Assembly: GCA_024709285.1 (NCBI GenBank)
Contig: JANJWY010000081.1
Span: forward strand, 1 to 5,684
DNA: 5,684 bases
Direction: 5' to 3'
Source: Erysipelotrichaceae bacterium
GTDB lineage: Bacteria; Bacillota_I; Bacilli_A; Erysipelotrichales; Erysipelotrichaceae
Shown: positions 1 to 4,368 of the stretch, piece after piece
Position numbering within the stretch: the first letter of the stretch is position 1
How the letters are laid out: each line of letters begins with the position of its first letter
The notes under the pieces: model-generated
Database searches by the model: none
Told to the model about the DNA's origin: nothing
Seen by the model: only the letters and a program-made list of their open reading frames with translations
Translations under genes and position numbers: made by a program

Positions 1-1100
1 GCGAAAATACTTCTTAATTCATCGGAAGCTTTTCGCTGATGGATATCATCCAACGCCCGATAAATAAACTCAAACTCATCGACCTGCAAATCCGGATTTG
101 AATCATTCATTTTGGCTACCTGATGGACCAGCCGGTGAATCGGCGAATAAATCTTTCGGGATAGTACCAGACTCAAAACGCCGGTAAGCGCTAAGAAAAA
201 TGAGAACAGGATCATAACAACAAAATTGCTTCTTAAAACTTCACTTCGAATCTGCTGATAGTTGCTGACACTGAAAAATGTCAGATTGAACTTGGGGGTT
301 TGCTGATAAGCAACGATTGAACGCACACCATTCACATTGGCTAAATAGGCATTTTCGACATCGATGCCCACATTGGTGCTTACATCTTTTTCCAAATCGA
401 AGTATCGGTCATTGAAATTCGCATTGCTGCTGTCAGCGATGATCTGTCCATTGCGATTAACAATGAGCATATAATTGGAATCAGTTTCGAAGTACAGCAG
501 TTTGGACAGCAGCTGTTCATCAATGTTGACAAACATGACTTTGTTAAGCTGCCCTTCTGCGGTCCGGGTGGCAAATGCCAGTGTCAGATACTCTTTTTCT
601 TGCTGATCGACCATTACAGTTCTCGGATAAAAAATAAGATTTCTTATCACTGAGTCAGATAATGCCAAATCAGCCAGCATTTGTGTGATGCCCACATCCG
701 AAGCATCCGTTAGCACTGTGGTTTTACTGGATGAATCGACCATCGTCTGATTGACCGCATCAACTAAGACAATCGAATCGACAAGAACATCATTGAAGGC
801 CAGGTTGGACAAAACGCTTTGCATGTTGAGCACTTCTTGATCATCTTTATATAGCAATAGTTGAGGATCGGTTTGAAAGAACAGAAAGTAACGGGAATAT
901 ACTTCCTCAAGCAGTAAGGTTGTGCTGGAGGTTGCTACTTGCAAGGCCGCATTTGCCTGATTATAGCGATTGGAAATTATTTGATTGCTTAGTAAATAGG
1001 AGTATGTTACAGACAAAATACCGGTCAATACCAGACCGGTAATTATATATGAAACGATGATACTTCGCTGCACCTTGTTGTTAGTAATGGTTTTCTTCAT
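1..1100 (-). CDS. Membrane sensor/regulator with extracellular Cache-like domain (AraC/YesS-type or histidine kinase), C-terminus beyond the window
   Basis: The gene starts at 1100 and stays open to the left edge, giving about 366 residues of a longer protein. A short cytoplasmic stretch (MKKTITNNKVQRS) is followed by membrane segment 1 at about residues 13-38. An outside domain covers about 39-290, and membrane segment 2 lies at about 293-315. The outer domain resembles a double Cache sensor: it contains VMFVNIDEQLLSKLL, YMLIVNRNGQIIADSS and SIVAYQQTPKFNLTFFSV. After membrane segment 2 comes SRKIYSPIHRLV and then DEFEFIYRALDDI. This linker is typical of membrane-bound AraC regulators such as YesS, although sensor kinases have a similar layout. 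The output domain is outside the window, so the class is inferred. The likely role is sensing an external small ligand, often a sugar in this family. An AAGGTG ribosome binding site lies 5 bases before the ATG. No frameshift was seen in the stretches I translated codon by codon. Confidence 0.8.
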   Translation of the reverse strand, partial: MKKTITNNKVQRSIIVSYIITGLVLTGILSVTYSYLLSNQIISNRYNQANAALQVATSSTTLLLEEVYSRYFLFFQTDPQLLLYKDDQEVLNMQSVLSNLAFNDVLVDSIVLVDAVNQTMVDSSSKTTVLTDASDVGITQMLADLALSDSVIRNLIFYPRTVMVDQQEKEYLTLAFATRTAEGQLNKVMFVNIDEQLLSKLLYFETDSNYMLIVNRNGQIIADSSNANFNDRYFDLEKDVSTNVGIDVENAYLANVNGVRSIVAYQQTPKFNLTFFSVSNYQQIRSEVLRSNFVVMILFSFFLALTGVLSLVLSRKIYSPIHRLVHQVAKMNDSNPDLQVDEFEFIYRALDDIHQRKASDELRSIF

Positions 1101-1117
1101 TGAGTCACCTTAGACAC

Positions 1118-1126
1118 ATTATAGCA
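1118..1126 (-). promoter_or_regulatory. Extended -10 promoter of the membrane sensor gene
   Basis: The minus strand reads TGCTATAAT, which is a perfect extended -10 element (TGnTATAAT). The -35 region 17 bases upstream (TCTTTT) is poor, as is usual for extended -10 promoters. Transcription would begin near 1111, leaving a leader of about 11 bases that contains little beyond the AAGGTG ribosome binding site. The -10 sits inside a 6-bp inverted repeat (ACACAT/ATGTGT, 1114-1131) that could be an operator. Confidence 0.65.
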
Positions 1127-1140
1127 TGTGTAAACTTAAG

Positions 1141-1170
1141 AAAAGAAGAGGATTAATTATCATCCTCTTC
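1141..1170 (-). terminator. Intrinsic terminator overlapping the end of the PepSY gene
   Basis: On the minus strand GAAGAGGAT (1162-1170) is followed after 8 bases by its exact complement ATCCTCTTC (1145-1153) and then TTTTC. The 9-bp stem has its 5' arm in the last codons of the PepSY gene and the stop codon in its loop. It separates the PepSY gene from the sensor gene within an interval of about 50 bases. The stem has few G-C pairs and the U-run is short, so termination may be partial. Confidence 0.5.
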
Positions 1171-1845
1171 GTCGTCATCTTCTTCATCACTGTCATCATC
1201 ATCGTCGCTATCATCATCGTCGTCGCTATCATCACCATCGTCACTGTCATCATCATCGTCATCATCGTCATCATCAATCTCATCATCATCATCATCGTCG
1301 TCTAATTCGACTTTTGATTCTAAGATAGCTCCGCTGACAGCATCGATCTTAAGTTCATATTCACGGCCGTTGCCTTTAAACTCTAATTCATAATAGGGCG
1401 GATGATCATCATCGTCAAATTCAACTTCCACCAGCGTTGCATCACCGACCACGGTGCGTGCAATCGCAATGACTGCTTCTTGAGTAAGGTATTGAGTTAC
1501 GGGTGAATCATCGTCTAGCAATTCCTTTTCAACACCCTTAACCAAACCCGACACAGCATGAACATCAATCTCATACTTATACAACTCACTTACCAATTTG
1601 ATCTCGAATTCTTTGTCATCCCGATCGAGCTTGACTTCAACAACGGTCGTTTCTTCACCGGCTTGTGCTTTCGCAATGGCGATAGCCTCTTCTTGGGAAA
1701 TAAACGTATCTGTCGTTATAATTCCGGTATCATTCAAGACTTTTGTCACAGATGTACGAACATCTTCCGCAAACACGGTGATCAATGTCATGGAGAGAAC
1801 TAAACCGGCGAATACCAATAATGTGTTCTTAACTATATTTTTCAT
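1153..1845 (-). CDS. Secreted double-PepSY-domain protein with an acidic poly-Asp tail
   Basis: This 230-residue protein begins with a signal peptide: MKNIVKN, then a hydrophobic core to about residue 25, with likely cleavage after VFA (residue 26). Two PepSY domains follow, at about 48-106 and 119-178. Each has the family pattern of an (T/S)QEEAIAIAK-type helix, a VEVKLD-type strand and a YEIDVHAVSG or YELKIDAVSG segment. Residues 182-230 are a low-complexity tail in which 42 of 49 residues are Asp or Glu and most of the rest Ser. There is no LPXTG sorting signal or second membrane segment, so it is probably exported and released or held by charge. PepSY domains are known from secreted proteins, some of which inhibit proteases or are linked to two-component systems. 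The acidic tail suggests binding of calcium or other cations, which is inference. The start is fixed by a strong AGGAGG site 7 bases upstream. The gene stands alone, apart from the downstream sensor gene. Confidence 0.88.
   Translation of the reverse strand: MKNIVKNTLLVFAGLVLSMTLITVFAEDVRTSVTKVLNDTGIITTDTFISQEEAIAIAKAQAGEETTVVEVKLDRDDKEFEIKLVSELYKYEIDVHAVSGLVKGVEKELLDDDSPVTQYLTQEAVIAIARTVVGDATLVEVEFDDDDHPPYYELEFKGNGREYELKIDAVSGAILESKVELDDDDDDDEIDDDDDDDDDDSDDGDDSDDDDDSDDDDDSDEEDDDEEDDN
1156..1302 (-). repeat. GAT/GAC trinucleotide repeat encoding the acidic tail
   Basis: This is an imperfect trinucleotide tract that reads ATC/GTC on the plus strand, broken by serine codons. It encodes the acidic tail of the PepSY protein. 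A rough six-residue period (SDDDDD) is visible near the end. Tracts like this can change length by slippage without losing frame. Confidence 0.8.
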
Positions 1846-1866
1846 AGTGAACCTCCTGTTGAGACG

Positions 1867-1905
1867 AGTATATAAAAAAAAGAAACCTTCGAATATCCAA
1901 TATTC
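1867..1905 (-). promoter_or_regulatory. Possible promoter and operator of the PepSY gene
   Basis: The minus strand has TATACT at 1867-1872 as a candidate -10, about 22 bases before the start codon. No good -35 is present at 16-18 bases. Instead that position overlaps a perfect inverted repeat, GAATAT-TGG-ATATTC (1891-1905), which could be an activator or repressor site. The same inverted repeat, followed 9 bases later by a run of eight T (1874-1881), could instead be a weak AT-rich terminator for the Nudix gene. A further palindrome, ATCTGCAGAT, lies at 1920-1929. Confidence 0.3.
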
Positions 1906-1941
1906 TCAGTATCGTTAACATCTGCAGATTTTCGACACATT

Positions 1942-2451
1942 TTAACCCTTTAATACACTCAAAGCCTCTAAAAATGCGATTTTATCTCTTCTTTGAATCA
2001 ATCGGCCGATCTTTTCCACCGGCATATCCAACATTTTCAGACATTCCTCTTCACTCAACCACAATACCTCATCCATTAAAGACTTCTCCATGTCCGTCCG
2101 ATGCGTTTGATGTCCGTCATTGATCGCCTCTGCCAAAAAGAAATAACTGACCGTCTGACGTTGAATGAGATGATAATGATCGACCACGACACCCAAAAAG
2201 TCCTTGATGTTTACTTCGATGCCCGCTTCCTCAAGACACTCTCTAATCACTGTCTCTTCCGCACTCTCACCTGCCTCAATGCCACCGCCAATCGATTCAA
2301 TGTGATCGCGGATACCGAAATCATCTTCACCGCGAATCGGTAAAAAGGCAAAGCGATCGTTATTGAATACGATGGCACGTGCCGTATATCGGATGTGCGA
2401 AATCTCTGCAGGCGGATATTGATCATCATGCAAGTAACCGAGAATTTTCAT
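1942..2451 (-). CDS. Nudix hydrolase
   Basis: This 169-residue protein has a complete Nudix box at residues 56-78: Gly56, five residues, Glu62, seven residues, then RECLEEAGI (70-78). It fits the signature GX5EX7REUXEEXGU, whose glutamates bind the divalent metal. The family hydrolyses a nucleoside diphosphate linked to another group; the substrate cannot be told here. The N-terminal part (RYTARAIVFNNDRFAFLPIRG) and the WLSEEE segment after the box are the usual Nudix fold elements. The ATG at 2451 is chosen because GGAGG lies 3 bases upstream. A longer reading from a TTG at 2544 is in frame but runs through the structured leader and its terminator. The gene is single, with its own promoter (2569-2597). 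Expression is probably set by read-through of the terminator at 2460-2481. Confidence 0.9.
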   Translation of the reverse strand: MKILGYLHDDQYPPAEISHIRYTARAIVFNNDRFAFLPIRGEDDFGIRDHIESIGGGIEAGESAEETVIRECLEEAGIEVNIKDFLGVVVDHYHLIQRQTVSYFFLAEAINDGHQTHRTDMEKSLMDEVLWLSEEECLKMLDMPVEKIGRLIQRRDKIAFLEALSVLKG

Positions 2452-2457
2452 GTTCCT

Positions 2458-2562
2458 CCAAAAAGGACGCCGAAGCGTCCCAGACTGACCACACAAGCTC
2501 AACATCTGTTGGATTAAGTGGGGGGACCTAAGCCAACAGATCAAGGATTGCGGATCATATCT
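2458..2562 (-). ncRNA. Structured leader RNA (attenuator or riboswitch-like) of the Nudix gene
   Basis: A transcript starting near 2562 would first form a long hairpin at 2504-2541. It pairs AUCUGUUGG with CCAACAGAU (9 bp), has one mismatch, then pairs UUAGGU with ACUUAA (one G-U pair) below a loop of six C. About 22 nt later comes a hairpin with a UUCG loop and five U (2460-2481), and the next bases are the Nudix ribosome binding site. A terminator placed between promoter and gene means the gene is expressed only by read-through. Five bases at the loop (GUCCC) can pair with GGGAC in the first arm of the terminator, giving a possible antiterminating pseudoknot; that is inference. I find no T-box, ykkC-family, purine, SAM, TPP or c-di-GMP consensus. 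A separate small RNA with leaky termination is the main alternative. Confidence 0.6.
2460..2481 (-). terminator. UUCG-loop terminator abutting the Nudix ribosome binding site
   Basis: The minus-strand RNA reads GGACGC-UUCG-GCGUCC followed by UUUUU. The stem is six perfect pairs, plus a possible G-U pair at the base, closed by a very stable cUUCGg tetraloop. The U-run (2460-2464) is followed directly by GGAGG, so termination here would leave the Nudix gene unexpressed. Confidence 0.75.
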
Positions 2563-2568
2563 GACTTA

Positions 2569-2597
2569 ATCTTATTCCTACCTCAGAAAATTGTCAA
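2569..2597 (-). promoter_or_regulatory. Promoter of the Nudix leader and gene
   Basis: The minus strand has a perfect -35 box TTGACA (2592-2597), a spacer of exactly 17 bases and the -10 box TAAGAT (2569-2574). AT-rich sequence lies upstream. Predicted transcription start is near 2562, about 110 bases before the Nudix start codon, so the structured leader is part of the transcript. Confidence 0.8.
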
Positions 2598-2622
2598 ATA
2601 TAACCTCAATCACCCGTATATG

Positions 2623-2650
2623 AAAAAAGAACCGGGGCAACGGTTCTTTT
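2623..2650 (-). terminator. Terminator of the DUF1836-degV operon
   Basis: A perfect 10-bp inverted repeat, AAAAGAACCG / CGGTTCTTTT, encloses a 6-base loop. On the minus strand it is followed by TTTTTT. It lies about 100 bases beyond the degV stop and just upstream of the Nudix promoter. The A-run on the other side means it could work in both directions. Confidence 0.88.
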
Positions 2651-2663
2651 AGACGATATTCCT

Positions 2664-2750
2664 AGAGAAAGGGAGAAGGAATTTCACAACTTAAATATAC
2701 AAAATAAGATTGTGTATATTATCGGTTCATTGTGTGAAAATATGTGAAAT
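2664..2750 (-). other. Structured degV 3' region with pyrimidine tract
   Basis: In the transcript ATTTCACA (2743-2750, overlapping the degV stop) can pair with TGTGAAAT (2681-2688). Inside it ATATACA (2713-2719) can pair with TGTATAT (2695-2701), giving a nested hairpin. Directly after it comes an unbroken 18-nt pyrimidine tract, UUCCUUCUCCCUUUCUCU (2664-2681), and then the terminator. Such a tract is complementary to Shine-Dalgarno-like sequences. It could be a 3'-UTR-derived regulatory RNA or simply an unstructured spacer. Confidence 0.4.
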
Positions 2751-3601
2751 CAGTCCTTATGAACACAAACACCAATCAAACCCGGTCCGGTGTGAACTCC
2801 CAGTGCCGGAGAAACAGGGCCGACAAACACATTGGACACCTTATGCAGCTGAGATATCATCTCAGCTTTGATATCCTGCGCATCTTGAAGTGCATTGCCA
2901 TGAGCAATCGACAAAGTGACCGATGATGCATCTTTGGCATACTCCAACGCCAGTTCGACCACTTTTCTCAACGACTGCTTACGGCCCCTCGCCTTTGCAA
3001 CCGTCGTATAAATGCCCTCTTCATTGCATGTGATGATGGGCTTGATATCGAATGCCGAACCGATGATCGCAGATACCTTGCCGATCCGTCCGCCACGCTT
3101 TAAATACTCCAAGGTCGATAATACAAAGAATATTTTGGTATTTTCGATCGCATGTTTTGTCTCCCTGACAATTTCGTCATAAGCAACCCCGGCCTTCGCC
3201 AACTGTGCTGCTTTGATTGCGGACATTCCGCTGCCAATTCCGATATTCTTCGTATCCAATACCTCCATCGGAAGCGGTGAATCTATGGCTTGCAAGCGAA
3301 CCATATTGAACGTACCGGAAAGCCCGCTCGATAATAACACACCTAAAATGCGCGTATACCCTTCTCCTCTGATTTTTTCTAATAAGTCCGTCAAATCCGA
3401 ACCTAATGGTAATGAAGTTGTCGGAACTTCCGTTTCCAATCCTTCATAAACCGTTTCAGCATCGATATCAACGCCGTCACGATAACTTCGCGCTTTATAG
3501 TTGACTTGCAAAGGCAAAACAAAAATACCCAGCTCCTTGGCCATTTCTGCCGGAACATCACTTCCCGAATCAGTTAGAATGGCTACTTTTTCTTCAATCA
3601 T
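2750..3601 (-). CDS. DegV family fatty-acid-binding protein (FakB-like)
   Basis: This 283-residue protein has the normal family length. DegV/FakB proteins bind a fatty acid and present it to the kinase FakA, which makes acyl-phosphate for phospholipid synthesis; FakA is not in this window. Visible landmarks are ILTDSGSDVP (8-17), TTSLP (61-65) at the usual TSQPS position, LLSSGLSGTF (89-98), LEYLKRGGRIGK (164-175), FDIKPII (184-190), IAHGNALQDA (232-241) and GVHTGPGLIG (268-277). The Thr, Ser and His of these motifs match the carboxylate-binding positions known for FakB. I chose the ATG at 3601 because GAGGAAG lies 7 bases upstream. An in-frame ATG at 3616 would add five residues but has a poorer site. 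The start overlaps the DUF1836 stop by 8 bases (ATGATTGA), so translation is probably coupled. Confidence 0.93.
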   Translation of the reverse strand: MIEEKVAILTDSGSDVPAEMAKELGIFVLPLQVNYKARSYRDGVDIDAETVYEGLETEVPTTSLPLGSDLTDLLEKIRGEGYTRILGVLLSSGLSGTFNMVRLQAIDSPLPMEVLDTKNIGIGSGMSAIKAAQLAKAGVAYDEIVRETKHAIENTKIFFVLSTLEYLKRGGRIGKVSAIIGSAFDIKPIITCNEEGIYTTVAKARGRKQSLRKVVELALEYAKDASSVTLSIAHGNALQDAQDIKAEMISQLHKVSNVFVGPVSPALGVHTGPGLIGVCVHKD

Positions 3602-4100
3602 TTTTTTCTTCCTCATTGACTTTCTTTTGAATATACACGGTCGTCAGACGCTTGGATGCAAACGTCAGTGCCGCCAGTTTCATGATGATATTATCCGGTT
3701 CAATCGACCCTTCCATCAACGCGATCGGCTGACTGGATTCACACTGTCTGCTGACCAGTGAAACCGCACTTTCGATTTCCCGGGTAAACAGATTATATGC
3801 ATTCTTCAGTCCCAGCAAACGGATTTCCGTCATTACTCCTGCCTGAATCTGCGCGATTTCAAAGACATCCTTCAACACGGCGATCGCAAATATATAGGCC
3901 ACGTGCATCCGGGAATACCGCTTGCCGATAGGCTTGGGAATCAGATTCAGTTTGACATAATTATTGATCATCGCTGCGGTCACCGGTTTGACACCGATGG
4001 GCGATAAATAACGGTCTACCAGATTCAACACTTGATCCATATACAAATCGATGTCCGGCAACTCTTCCCATTGGGGTAAATGAACACTTACTGACGACAT
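3594..4100 (-). CDS. DUF1836 protein with MerR-like DNA-binding domain
   Basis: This 168-residue protein matches the DUF1836 pattern. It has the N-terminal LPQWEELPDIDLYMDQVLNL (8-27), then VTAAMINNYVKLNLIPKPIGKRYSR (about 40-64) and HVAYIFAIAVLKDVFEIAQI (66-85). The middle segment looks like the helix-turn-helix and wing of MerR regulators (helix, NNYVK, GLIPKP-type turn, RYSR, AYI). A role in transcription control is therefore likely but is inference; no effector is known to me. The C-terminal half is mostly helical, with no cysteine cluster for metal binding. It is the first gene of an operon with degV, which follows with an 8-base overlap, a pairing I associate with other Bacillota. The ribosome binding site AAGGAAG lies 7 bases before the ATG. 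Two 10-bp direct repeats around its promoter may be its own binding sites. Confidence 0.87.
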   Translation of the reverse strand: MSSVSVHLPQWEELPDIDLYMDQVLNLVDRYLSPIGVKPVTAAMINNYVKLNLIPKPIGKRYSRMHVAYIFAIAVLKDVFEIAQIQAGVMTEIRLLGLKNAYNLFTREIESAVSLVSRQCESSQPIALMEGSIEPDNIIMKLAALTFASKRLTTVYIQKKVNEEEKND

Positions 4101-4120
4101 AGCATCACTTCCTTTTTTTT

Positions 4121-4149
4121 ATTCTAATATAATAATCATAATTAGTCAA
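4121..4149 (-). promoter_or_regulatory. Promoter of the DUF1836-degV operon
   Basis: The minus strand has the -35 box TTGACT (4144-4149), a 17-base AT-rich spacer and the -10 box TAGAAT (4121-4126). Transcription would start near 4113, leaving a leader of about 13 bases that holds the ribosome binding site. Confidence 0.8.
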
Positions 4150-4166
4150 TCTCGTTATCATAATTA
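4135..4166 (-). promoter_or_regulatory. Direct repeats flanking the -35 of the DUF1836 operon (candidate operator)
   Basis: TAATTATGAT occurs twice on the minus strand, at 4157-4166 and 4135-4144, exactly 22 bases apart, or about two helical turns. The second copy lies in the promoter spacer and touches the -35 box; the first lies just upstream. This fits side-by-side binding of a regulator to one face of the DNA. The sequence is AT-rich, so chance repetition is possible. Confidence 0.4.
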
Positions 4167-4178
4167 TTAAAGGTATGG

Positions 4179-4204
4179 AAAAAAGACCGTCTCCGGTCTT
4201 TTTT
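4179..4204 (-). terminator. Terminator after the SAM hydrolase gene and candidate small RNA
   Basis: AAAAAAGACCG and CGGTCTTTTTT form a perfect 11-bp stem around a TCTC loop, with a run of T on both strands. It lies 165 bases beyond the SAM hydrolase stop and just upstream of the DUF1836 promoter. Confidence 0.9.
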
Positions 4205-4298
4205 CAACTATTTATAAGGGGAAAGAATATCTGTATGGTATTCAAAAGGGGATATTATGTAGGAGAAGAGGATCCATACAGTGCAAGATCTCTCTTGC
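4179..4298 (-). ncRNA. Candidate small RNA or structured 3' UTR with UCCCC motifs
   Basis: Downstream of the SAM hydrolase gene the minus strand has an extended -10 (TGTTATATT, 4305-4313) that would start an RNA near 4298. That RNA begins with the perfect hairpin UGCAAGA-GAGA-UCUUGCA (4282-4299). Directly abutting it, CUGUAUGG (4274-4281) can pair with CCAUACAG (4231-4238) around a 35-nt loop. The loop carries the CU-rich AUCCUCUUCUCCU (4261-4273) and AUCCCCUUUUG. A second UCCCC (4218-4222) lies in the linker before the terminator. UCCCC motifs in single-stranded regions are typical of Gram-positive RNAs of the RsaE/RoxS kind that pair with ribosome binding sites. The -35 is weak, so the RNA could instead be processed from the SAM hydrolase mRNA. 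No coding region was seen here. Confidence 0.4.
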
Positions 4299-4304
4299 AA
4301 GATA

Positions 4305-4313
4305 AATATAACA
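4305..4313 (-). promoter_or_regulatory. Possible extended -10 for the candidate small RNA
   Basis: TGTTATATT on the minus strand fits TGnTATAAT with one mismatch. No convincing -35 is present at 16-18 bases. Its value is its position: start of transcription would fall at the first base pairs of the hairpin at 4282-4299. Confidence 0.25.
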
Positions 4314-4347
4314 AACAATGTCGGTTGAAATTTGTACAAATTATGTA

Positions 4348-4361
4348 AAAATATGTGAAAT
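4348..4361 (-). repeat. 14-bp box shared by two gene ends (second copy at 2737-2750)
   Basis: ATTTCACATATTTT on the minus strand occurs here, 7 bases after the SAM hydrolase stop. It occurs again at 2737-2750, overlapping the last base of the degV stop. In both places AACCGA follows (4321-4326 and 2722-2727), and further on there is a CU-rich stretch and a terminator. A perfect 14-bp palindrome, AATTTGTACAAATT (4329-4342), lies between box and AACCGA in this copy only. The function is unknown. Confidence 0.45.
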
Positions 4362-4368
4362 ATCGAAA

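Noticed and set aside
380..574. 64-codon minus-strand frame inside the membrane sensor gene
   Set aside because: It is out of frame with the long open sensor gene, which covers the same bases with clear membrane and Cache features.
1156..1302. Repeat tract as a CRISPR array or mobile-element repeat
   Set aside because: It is a trinucleotide tract encoding Asp codons in frame, with no unique spacers or flanking duplications.
1558..1918. Plus-strand open frames opposite the PepSY gene
   Set aside because: They are shadows of the minus-strand gene, without ribosome binding sites or recognisable domains.
2452..2544. In-frame N-terminal extension of the Nudix gene from a TTG at 2544
   Set aside because: It runs through the leader hairpin and terminator, has no ribosome binding site and resembles no Nudix N-terminus. 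GGAGG lies just before the ATG at 2451.
2458..2562. Leader as a T-box, ykkC-family, 6S or SRP RNA
   Set aside because: No T-box TGGNACCGCG-like sequence, ykkC ACACG/CCCGGGAGA elements or SRP tetraloop region is present. The 5' and 3' ends do not pair as in 6S RNA.
3602..3616. Upstream ATG for degV at 3616
   Set aside because: It would add MRKKK before the conserved start. The GAGGAAG site is correctly spaced for the ATG at 3601.
4243..4281. Purine-rich GGGG and AGGAG stretches on the plus strand as ribosome binding sites
   Set aside because: The ATG that follows at 4257 is at once followed by a stop codon (TAG). The stretches make better sense as CU-rich motifs on the minus-strand RNA.
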